A stretch of 54,699 nucleotides of DNA from Bacteroides sp. GTDB lineage: Bacteria > Bacteroidota > Bacteroidia > Bacteroidales > Muribaculaceae. Made by a program: the position numbers and the translations under genes. Of the stretch, positions 48,718 to 54,699 are shown one piece after another. Under the pieces are notes generated by a model that did not search any database, had not been told where the DNA came from, and saw only the letters and a program-made list of their open reading frames with translations. Location of the stretch: NCBI GenBank assembly GCA_014801585.1, contig JAAVDX010000029.1, positions 1 through 54,699 on the forward strand. The letters are read 5' to 3'. How positions within the stretch are numbered: position 1 is the stretch's first letter; every line of letters begins with the position of its first letter.

Positions 48718-49388
48718 GTCTGTTGCCATTCATGAAAGAGGGTCTGATAGAGGCCGGATGCGACGAAGCGGGACGCGGATGTCTCTGCGGCCCGGTAGCT
48801 TGCGCGGCCGTGATTCTGCCCCCTGATTTCGATTGTCCGGAACTCAATGATTCCAAGCAACTCTCCGAAAACGCGCGTGATGCCCTGCGACCTATAATTG
48901 AGGATGAGGCCCTGGCATGGAGCGTAGTAATGGTAGATGCCGATGAGATCGACCGTATCAATATCCTCCGCGCCTCGATCACCGGAATGCAACGTGCGCT
49001 CGACCGCCTGAAATGGCAGCGTATTTTCCCATCGCCCTATCCCAACCGAGGCGAAATCACCGGTGGCGAACGGGCCATCCCGGAGCATATCCTCGTCGAC
49101 GGCAACCGATTCTCCAATTATAAAGGTATTCCCTACACTACGGTAGTGCATGGCGACGCTACATACGCCTCAATTGCAGCAGCCTCAATTCTGGCCAAGA
49201 CCTATCGCGATGCCCTGATGCGTCGGCTCGCCGAAGAATATCCCGGCTACGGCTGGGAAAGCAATATGGGCTACCCCACTTCAAAACACCGCAAGGCCAT
49301 CACCGAACTCGGTCTGACTCCCTATCACCGCCGCTCCTTCAAGCCTTGCCAGCCTACCCTCTTCGACTCCCTTTCCGATCCATTCTAA
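48714..49388 (+). CDS. rnhB: Ribonuclease HII
   Basis: 224 residues. The N-terminal active-site motif is AGCDEAGRGCLCGPVACAAV, with Asp and Glu of DEAGRG as metal ligands; further conserved LNDSKQLSE, VVMVDADEIDRINILRASI, ILVDGNR (third Asp) and ASIAAASILAKTYRD with a fourth acidic Asp. RNase HII cuts the RNA strand of RNA-DNA hybrids and removes single ribonucleotides misincorporated in DNA. Its start ATG overlaps the stop of the prenyl synthase gene (ATGA). The C-terminus ends LGLTPYHRRSFKPCQP, typical. Confidence 0.96.
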   Translation: MSLLPFMKEGLIEAGCDEAGRGCLCGPVACAAVILPPDFDCPELNDSKQLSENARDALRPIIEDEALAWSVVMVDADEIDRINILRASITGMQRALDRLKWQRIFPSPYPNRGEITGGERAIPEHILVDGNRFSNYKGIPYTTVVHGDATYASIAAASILAKTYRDALMRRLAEEYPGYGWESNMGYPTSKHRKAITELGLTPYHRRSFKPCQPTLFDSLSDPF

Positions 49389-49416
49389 TTCCTCACCACA
49401 TTGTAGATTTTGCGCC

Positions 49417-52400
49417 ATGAATCTCCCGGAGCGAATTTTCTCATCGCGTAGAATAACACGCCGGCTTACTGTAGGCGCGGCGTTCTTCGCATCTCTAATA
49501 TCATATCTCATTACTCTCGAACCGGACGCCTCCTATTGGGACTGCCCGGAATATCTCGTCACAGCGGCTCTGCTCGAAGTGGGTCATCCCCCGGGCAATC
49601 CCGTCTGGACCCTTACGGCCCGTATCTTCTCTCTCTTCGGAGGCCACGCCCCCCGGGCGATAGCCATAGCGGTCAATGCCTCGAGCGCTATCTTCACGGC
49701 TCTTGCCGTAGGCATCCTTGCCTCGGTCATCTTCATTCTCCTCGCCACGCTTTTCAGCCATAGCAAGTCGATACAGATAAGGCGGATTCCGACAAATCTT
49801 ATCTGCGCCTCAGCCTCATGGGGCGGAGCGATGTGTTTTGGATGGGCGGATTCTCCGTGGTTTTCGGCAGTAGAAGCCGAGGTCTATGCCATGTCGCTGT
49901 TCCTCACCGCATTAGTGATCCGACTCATGATAGGATGGGCCAATATGCCGCGCGGCCGACGAAGTCAGCGCCATCTGCTCCTCATCGTATATCTGACGGG
50001 CCTCTCCATCGGAGTCCATCAGCTTAATCTTCTGGTCATTCCCGCCCTGAGTCTCATCTGGCTTTTCCGGCGTCGGCGCGGTAAGGTAGGATTCGGACGT
50101 ATCCTTACGGCTTTGATAGCCGGGTGTGCAGCCGTAGGACTGATTCTGCTCGGAATGATGCCGGGAGTGATCAGAATTGCCGGACAATTCGAACTTTTCT
50201 GTGTCAACTCTCTTCATTGGCCTCTACATTCCGGAGTGTGGTTGTTCTGGGCTACGTCGATACTCATCTTCTGGCTCCTCCCTTTCTGTGTTCCGCCGCG
50301 GCGCACACGCCTTCAGGTAATAGCCTGGATTCCCGCAATGCTGCTTACGGGATACTCCTCTTATATGATCCTGCTCGTACGCTCTGCCGCCAATCCTCCG
50401 ATGAATGAGGCCGCCCCCTCCACAATATTCGATCTTCAGAGCTATCTGGCGCGCGATCAGTATGGCAGCACACCTCTATTCTATGGGCGCACTCCCAAGA
50501 GTGTGATTCTGCGACAGGAACGTATCAACCCCGACGGATCGGCGGATTATTCCCGCTATGCCATGCGCGACGGCAATCCGCATTATGCCCCTACGGATTC
50601 CGGATACGTGCTCTACGAATATTCCCGAATCCCGGTCTATACCCCCGAACTCAACATGTGGCTTCCCCGCCTTACGAGCAATGATCCCTCCGATATACAG
50701 GCCTACGCCGACTGGGCCGGCATGACCTCGGCTACGATGAAATCCGTAGAAGTATCGTATGCTCTCGATTCGCTCGGGAATCCCGTAGGCCGCTTGCTCC
50801 CCGACGGCTCGCGCTCACGCGAGACCGAATTGCGGCCCACTTATCTGCAGCAGCTTCAGTATCTGTTCGGTTATCAGATCGGCTACATGTATTTCCGATA
50901 TCTGCTATGGAATTATTCCGGCCGACAGAACGACCGGTTTGCCGTAGGAGAGGTGGAGCATGGCAATTTTATCACGGGCCTCAGCCCGATAGATGATCTT
51001 ATGCTGGGGCGCCAGGATATGCTGCCTAAGGAGATCGGGAGAGATAATCCGGGGAGAAATGTATATTTCATGATTCCGCTCTTGTTAGGAATCTTGGGAA
51101 TGGTGATGCTACAGCGTAGCGGCCGACTCGGCAGGAGATCGAATTTTGTGATCGCCATCTTGTTTCTGATGACCGGGCTGGCTATTGTAGTATATCTCAA
51201 TCAGTCACCCCGCGAACCCCGCGAACGCGATTATTCATTCCTCGGTTCGCTTTGGGCATACGCGATATGGATCGGAGCCGGAATGGCTTTGCTTCTTCGC
51301 TCGGCTTTCCGCTATGGCCGGGGAAATAAGAAGCGTAATACGGAATCGGATGGTGAGAAATCAGTCGGCGTGCGGATTTTCAGAGAGTTCCTGATTGGCG
51401 GAGCGTTCGTCGTTTCGCTCGGGATGCCGCTATGGATGCTTGCACAGAATTTCGACGATCACGACCGTTCGGGCCGTCATGCCACTTCCGATTTTGCTAT
51501 TAACTTTCTGGAATCACTCGAACCGAATGCTATCCTTTTCACCAACGGAGATAACTATACCTTCCCTCTTTGGTGGGCTCAGGAGGTGTGGGGAGTGCGT
51601 CGCGACGTAACTATCATCAATACCGCCTATCTTGGCACATCATGGTATATCAATCAGCTTCGCGGCACGTCGCGCGGTGCGGAAGGTCTGCGAATGCAGA
51701 TGCCGGCCGACGAACTGCGCCTTGGAGGCTTTAAGTTTGCCCGCTACGATTCCTCTCCGGAATGCCCCTCCCGGCTTGATTCCCTTTCGGCCGTTGACGC
51801 CTCGGAGGCTCTGCGCCTGTTTTACGCTGCTCCGGCAGATGCACGTAGGCTTCCCGCGATGCTTCGTCTGGCAAATCCGGAAGGCGGAGATTCCCTGATA
51901 TTGCGTTCATCGGCCGTTGCCTCCGGCTCCGGACTGATGTATCTGCGGCAGTTGGCGGCTTTGGATATCTTCGCCTCAAATGCTTCGGCATCCGTCGCTC
52001 GCCCCGTATATTGGCAATGTTCTCTCTCTGCATCGGATTTCGCAGGGTTGCGTCCTTTCACCACACGAACCCTTTATACACGCCGACTGGTATATACGGA
52101 TTCACTGTCTCCGGCCACAAATGAGCGACTTATTCAACTGGATATGGATAAGGCCCTCACCACGAGAGCCGGACACCGCGTCACAACACGTCGCGCGGCT
52201 GACGGATCGGGCTATGAAGCGGTGGCGGGCAGATTCCCTTACGTCGACGACACTTTCGGCCAGATGCTGACCGGTCAGCGGCAAAGTCTTCTGCGCTTGG
52301 GTGGAAGATTACTGAAAGCGGGCCGACCGGCCGACGCGCTCCGGATAGCCCGACTGACCGATAGCATCTTCCCTTCCCGTCTTCATGAATACCGGATGTA

Positions 52401-52680
52401 TGCCGAGACTGATTCGGCTATCGACGAAGGTCCGGATCTTGCGCGGTTGTATCTGGAGAGTGCCCGTCGGCTCCGCCCGACTTCTCTCTCTTCCGATTCC
52501 GACTATCAGCGCGGCATCGCGCTCCTTCGCAGGGAACGCGGGCGATACCTCGAATGGCATCGTTATCGTCGGTCGCTCCCTCAGCGCCTACAGGGTGTGA
52601 TGACTCCGAAGAACCTCAACAAGACCCGACGTGTCGGCCGACTCGACTCCCTCCTCAAAGTCTATTCCATTGATAAATAA
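49417..52680 (+). CDS. DUF2723 membrane protein (GT117 family, GT-C type)
   Basis: 1087 residues. The N-terminal half (about 20-580) holds roughly ten transmembrane helices and the family signature TLEPDASYWDCPEYLVTAALLEVGHPPGNP, with acidic residues in the first loop as in GT-C glycosyltransferases that use lipid-linked donors. Signature SPREPRERDYSFLGSLWAY follows at about 595. The rest (about 660-1087) is soluble, with NFDDHDRSGRH and FTNGDNYTFPLWWAQEVWGVR. DUF2723 proteins are nearly universal in Bacteroidota; the acceptor is not established. The inner membrane is the expected location. The gene ends at 52680 with aroK starting 8 bp later. Confidence 0.88.
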   Translation: MNLPERIFSSRRITRRLTVGAAFFASLISYLITLEPDASYWDCPEYLVTAALLEVGHPPGNPVWTLTARIFSLFGGHAPRAIAIAVNASSAIFTALAVGILASVIFILLATLFSHSKSIQIRRIPTNLICASASWGGAMCFGWADSPWFSAVEAEVYAMSLFLTALVIRLMIGWANMPRGRRSQRHLLLIVYLTGLSIGVHQLNLLVIPALSLIWLFRRRRGKVGFGRILTALIAGCAAVGLILLGMMPGVIRIAGQFELFCVNSLHWPLHSGVWLFWATSILIFWLLPFCVPPRRTRLQVIAWIPAMLLTGYSSYMILLVRSAANPPMNEAAPSTIFDLQSYLARDQYGSTPLFYGRTPKSVILRQERINPDGSADYSRYAMRDGNPHYAPTDSGYVLYEYSRIPVYTPELNMWLPRLTSNDPSDIQAYADWAGMTSATMKSVEVSYALDSLGNPVGRLLPDGSRSRETELRPTYLQQLQYLFGYQIGYMYFRYLLWNYSGRQNDRFAVGEVEHGNFITGLSPIDDLMLGRQDMLPKEIGRDNPGRNVYFMIPLLLGILGMVMLQRSGRLGRRSNFVIAILFLMTGLAIVVYLNQSPREPRERDYSFLGSLWAYAIWIGAGMALLLRSAFRYGRGNKKRNTESDGEKSVGVRIFREFLIGGAFVVSLGMPLWMLAQNFDDHDRSGRHATSDFAINFLESLEPNAILFTNGDNYTFPLWWAQEVWGVRRDVTIINTAYLGTSWYINQLRGTSRGAEGLRMQMPADELRLGGFKFARYDSSPECPSRLDSLSAVDASEALRLFYAAPADARRLPAMLRLANPEGGDSLILRSSAVASGSGLMYLRQLAALDIFASNASASVARPVYWQCSLSASDFAGLRPFTTRTLYTRRLVYTDSLSPATNERLIQLDMDKALTTRAGHRVTTRRAADGSGYEAVAGRFPYVDDTFGQMLTGQRQSLLRLGGRLLKAGRPADALRIARLTDSIFPSRLHEYRMYAETDSAIDEGPDLARLYLESARRLRPTSLSSDSDYQRGIALLRRERGRYLEWHRYRRSLPQRLQGVMTPKNLNKTRRVGRLDSLLKVYSIDK

Positions 52681-52687
52681 GAAAGAA

Positions 52688-53221
52688 ATGACCCTTTTCC
52701 TCATCGGCTATATGGCCAGCGGTAAGACGACTCTCGGTCGGGCATTCGCCCGCGCCACAGGGATGCAGTTTATCGACCTTGACTTTTATATCGAACAACG
52801 GTTTCGCAAGAGTATCAGTCAGATTTTTGCGGAAGAGGGTGAAGAGCGCTTTCGTGAGATTGAGCGGGAGATGCTCCATGAGGCGGGGGAATTCTGCGAC
52901 GCGGTGATATCCTGCGGAGGTGGTACGCCCTGCTTCTTCGACAACATGGATTTCATGAACGAGCGCGGCACGACCGTTTGGCTTCGTGCGAGTGTCGACC
53001 GCACTGTCCATCGTCTGCTCGAAGCGAAGACGCGCAGACCGATTGTAGAGCGCATTCCTCGCGAAGAGTTGTCCGACTTCATCGCGACCCACCTCAACGA
53101 GCGCATCCCCTACTACTCCAAAGCCCGGATAGAATTCGACTCCAACGAACTCGAATTCCGCCGCCAGATCGACGAGCAGGTCAACCGCCTCCGTAGCCTC
53201 CTCGAAACCCTGCAATCCTGA
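52688..53221 (+). CDS. aroK: Shikimate kinase
   Basis: 177 residues from ATG at 52688 (preceded by AAGAAAGAA); an upstream ATG at 52631 lies inside the GT117 gene and was rejected. Walker A GYMASGKTTLGR (about 7), the shikimate-binding DLD in FIDLDFYIEQ, GEERFREIEREML, SCGGGTPCF and the lid ETKRRP-like AKTRRPIVER. It phosphorylates shikimate at the 3-OH in the chorismate pathway. It closes the polyprenyl synthase-rnhB-GT117-aroK run, which appears cotranscribed (ATGA overlap, 28-bp and 7-bp gaps). Confidence 0.93.
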   Translation: MTLFLIGYMASGKTTLGRAFARATGMQFIDLDFYIEQRFRKSISQIFAEEGEERFREIEREMLHEAGEFCDAVISCGGGTPCFFDNMDFMNERGTTVWLRASVDRTVHRLLEAKTRRPIVERIPREELSDFIATHLNERIPYYSKARIEFDSNELEFRRQIDEQVNRLRSLLETLQS

Positions 53222-53251
53222 CTTTGCTCCCCAATCTCATGGAGAAAGGGG

Positions 53252-53503
53252 TTACGCCAAGAAACCCCATTTTTTAGCGATTGTCTGCTCAGCGTAATAT
53301 AGAATCGCCTCGTCATCATCGAGTTTAGCAATCAGCTTGTTAATATTCCACCACGGCAAAACTCCGACAGAGTGTCGGAGTTTTGGAGAAGATTCAACAA
53401 TTGCACGAGCCGCTTTACTTCTGGCCGTTTCAATAACTGCGACAGCCTGTCGCAGTATTTCGTTATATTCCGACTCGTTATGAGTGGTGATGATTGTTTC
53501 CAT
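53252..53503 (-). pseudogene. DUF1016 (YhcG-type PDDEXK nuclease) remnant with internal deletion
   Basis: 83 residues. The start resembles DUF1016 N-terminus (YNEILRQAVAVIETARSKAARAI) and the continuation ESSPKLRHSVGVLPWWNINKLI and DDDEAILYYAEQTIAKKWG is the later conserved DUF1016 block, so roughly 60 residues between AIV and ESSPKLR are missing and the C-terminal PDDEXK nuclease domain is absent. Two palindromes lie inside: AAAACTCCGACA/TGTCGGAGTTTT (near 53358-53384) and TGCGACA/TGTCGCA (near 53438-53456). Intact family members (about 350 residues) are linked to restriction and mobile elements. Whether this stub is expressed is unknown. Confidence 0.65.
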
Positions 53504-53558
53504 ATCATAAAAATACTAAATATTTCCTGAATATCCGGTTTCTACTTCAATAATTATC

Positions 53559-53710
53559 TCAGAATACTTCTTCTTTTACTCCGTTGAAGATTGCGTCTAT
53601 CTAATCGGCGATTTCATCTGATGAGAGTTTGATGTAGTCCATAAAGGTCTTTTGCGTTTTATGGTCGCTGACGTGCATCATTTGGACGATGGTAAACAAT
53701 TCAATAAAAA
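53559..53710 (-). pseudogene. Tyrosine recombinase/integrase C-terminal scrap with in-frame stop
   Basis: The minus strand reads IELFTIVQMMHVSDHK then TQKTFMDYIKLSSDEIAD, the end of a tyrosine integrase (helix after the catalytic His, normally ending near DEIADEI). TAG at 53603-53601 interrupts, but the same frame continues IDAIFNGVKEEVF to a TGA at 53561-53559. The catalytic R..HxxR..Y core is missing. It starts directly after a terminator hairpin. This is a broken relic of an integrated element, near the accessory edge of the window. Confidence 0.65.
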
Positions 53711-53732
53711 TGGAGCTGTCGAAAGGCAGCTC
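53711..53732 (-). terminator. Terminator of the small membrane protein gene
   Basis: GGAGCTG/CAGCTCC hairpin with loop TCGAAAGG; on the minus strand it is followed by ATTTTTATT. It lies 25 bp after the stop of the 53757 gene and abuts the integrase scrap. Confidence 0.7.
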
Positions 53733-53756
53733 CATTCCTTAATCTAAGCCAAGGTT

Positions 53757-53993
53757 CTAATCTAAGCCAAGTTTCTGACCGATGGATTTGATGTTGGTTT
53801 TTATTCGACCATGTAGTTGTTGTCTCCTGTATTTTGGTAATCTGAAATACCGTATTGCAACTGCAACGAGTCCTATCAGGATTGCATAGTCCAACAATCC
53901 GAAGATAAGCCTACATGTCCACTTCAGTATCAGATAAAGTGCAAACAGGCCAAGTACAATGCATAGTAGCGAATATTTATTTGAACTCATCAT
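53757..53993 (-). CDS. Small membrane protein of unknown function
   Basis: 78 residues. Two hydrophobic segments: SLLCIVLGLFALYLILKW (about 8-25) and DYAILIGLVAVAIRYF (about 35-50), followed by a basic tail KYRRQQLHGRIKTNIKSIGQ. It overlaps the DUF4230 gene upstream by 17 bp, so the two are translationally linked. No family recognised. Likely an inner-membrane partner of the DUF4230 protein (inference from overlap only). Confidence 0.6.
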   Translation of the reverse strand: MMSSNKYSLLCIVLGLFALYLILKWTCRLIFGLLDYAILIGLVAVAIRYFRLPKYRRQQLHGRIKTNIKSIGQKLGLD

Positions 53994-54576
53994 AATGTGC
54001 TCCTTTTGGTGTCGGGTCGGAAACTTTAACCGGCTTGTTGTAAACCTTCTCCATTAAGGTCTGAAGATTTCTCGCACCTTCTGCACGTGCTCGCTCTATT
54101 GTGCCGTTGTGATAGAGAAGTTTCTTTGAATTCTTCTTTATATTGGCCTTTATGGCGTTTTCTTCCTCATCTGTGAATTTGTCACTCTTGAACATTGACA
54201 TTGTTCCGATGGCTTTTGTGTCGATTACTTCCCATGAATTATCTTCTGTCGCTTCATATAAGTCAACAATTTCCGGTGAAAGCACAATTTTTACCGTATC
54301 ACCGTCAGAGTCCATCTGCATATTCTCAAGGTCGAACGACACGCTGCCCATCTGTTTCTGAACGGCAAACATAACCTTGTTGTTGATTGTGTCCAGAATA
54401 GGAACTTCGCTGTAGATGTCAATGGCACACAATTGTGCCATAGTCTCGACCTTGCTTATCTGACCCTTGCTTACATCTATGGATTTCTTTGGCGAGGCAA
54501 AAGAGAAATATAAGCCGATAGCTACAACTGCAATTGCAACGACCGCAATCAAAATGAGTTTCTTATTCTTTATCAT
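53977..54576 (-). CDS. DUF4230 protein
   Basis: 199 residues. One N-terminal transmembrane/signal anchor KLILIAVVAIAVVAIGLYFSF, then a periplasmic-side domain with ISKVETMAQLCAIDIYSEVPILDTINN, VKIVLSPEIVDLYEATEDNSWEVID and RARAEGARNLQTLMEKVYN, the DUF4230 pattern. Function unknown; the family occurs across bacteria as membrane-anchored proteins often adjacent to similar paralogues. The gene overlaps the upstream partial gene by 14 bp and the downstream small membrane gene by 17 bp, which indicates an operon. Confidence 0.75.
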   Translation of the reverse strand: MIKNKKLILIAVVAIAVVAIGLYFSFASPKKSIDVSKGQISKVETMAQLCAIDIYSEVPILDTINNKVMFAVQKQMGSVSFDLENMQMDSDGDTVKIVLSPEIVDLYEATEDNSWEVIDTKAIGTMSMFKSDKFTDEEENAIKANIKKNSKKLLYHNGTIERARAEGARNLQTLMEKVYNKPVKVSDPTPKGAHYDEFK

Positions 54577-54699
54577 GTCTGTCTGAGTTGGATGAGGATT
54601 TGAAATCGATACTTGCGGTATATCCGTTAGCTTCGAAGATAGTCTCGAAGTATTTACGGGCTTTTCTCTTGGCCGCGTCTGTCAGCTGTTGCTTGAACA
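54563..54699 (-). CDS. Partial ORF, probable second DUF4230 protein (C-terminal end)
   Basis: Only the last ~44 codons are inside the window (stop TAA at 54565-54563); the start lies beyond the right edge. The frame reads FKQQLTDAAKRKARKYFET then IFEANGYTASIDFKSSSNS. The basic helix followed by a short strand resembles the C-terminal end of DUF4230 proteins, like the neighbouring gene, which it overlaps by 14 bp. Family call is tentative because so little is visible. Confidence 0.45.
   Translation of the reverse strand, partial: FKQQLTDAAKRKARKYFETIFEANGYTASIDFKSSSNSDRHDKE

Overview
This window looks like a chromosomal segment of a gut Bacteroidales, most likely a Muribaculaceae (S24-7) relative. 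The reasons are SusC/SusD-type glycan uptake genes, FimB/Mfa2-type fimbrial genes, a DUF2723/GT117 glycosyltransferase, DUF4230 and DUF6377 proteins, moderate GC content, and many promoter boxes matching the Bacteroidota -7 consensus TAnnTTTG (seen as CAAAnnTA upstream of minus-strand genes). The genus assignment is inference.

Layout. 0-1.5 kb is an AT-rich accessory edge: the end of a RhuM-family gene, an unknown ORF, and decayed pieces of a type I restriction specificity subunit (HsdS) and an AlbA_2-type ATP-binding protein. 1.6-2.5 kb holds a promoter, a cloverleaf-like structured intergenic element and a small secreted protein. 2.6-8.9 kb is a minus-strand run of DNA- and translation-quality genes (GIY-YIG nuclease, SprT-like protease, dtd, recD2) followed by a macro-like protein and a TPR protein. 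9-26 kb is a complete starch/alpha-glucan utilisation locus on the minus strand: a secreted protein made of three CBM26-like modules, two GH13 amylases, a SusR-like membrane-spanning regulator (DUF6377), SusC, SusD, a SusE/F-like lipoprotein with three CBM26-like modules, a GH13 lipoprotein (SusG-like) and a GH97 SusB-like alpha-glucosidase. 26.2-29.8 kb carries a CBS protein divergent from pdxJ-exbB-exbD-tonB; the ExbBD/TonB system can energise TonB-dependent transporters such as the SusC here. 29.9-30.25 kb is an array of ten 33-bp tandem repeats between two convergent terminators.

30.5-36.4 kb is a four-gene type V (FimA/Mfa1-like) fimbrial operon: DUF3575/OmpA protein, FimB/Mfa2 anchor, pilin, and a large terminal fimbrillin. 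It is preceded by a 400-nt leader containing a strongly structured RNA candidate that ends in a U-tract. 37-53.2 kb is ordinary core metabolism and information processing: succinate CoA-transferase, miaB, an outer-membrane barrel, nadK, a GT4 glycosyltransferase, an alanine-dehydrogenase-like protein, polA, a polyprenyl synthetase, rnhB, GT117 and aroK. 53.25-54.7 kb is a second accessory edge with a deleted DUF1016 (PDDEXK) remnant, the tail of a dead tyrosine recombinase, and DUF4230 genes.

The most interesting signals not explained by ordinary genes are the structured RNA before the fimbrial operon (36465-36609), the cloverleaf element at 1732-1833, the CBM-only secreted protein of the starch locus, the 33-bp array, a 70-bp dispersed repeat (61 of 70 identical between two copies), and a PolA whose 3'-5' exonuclease catalytic residues are gone. 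No tRNA, rRNA, CRISPR array or intact mobile element was recognised.
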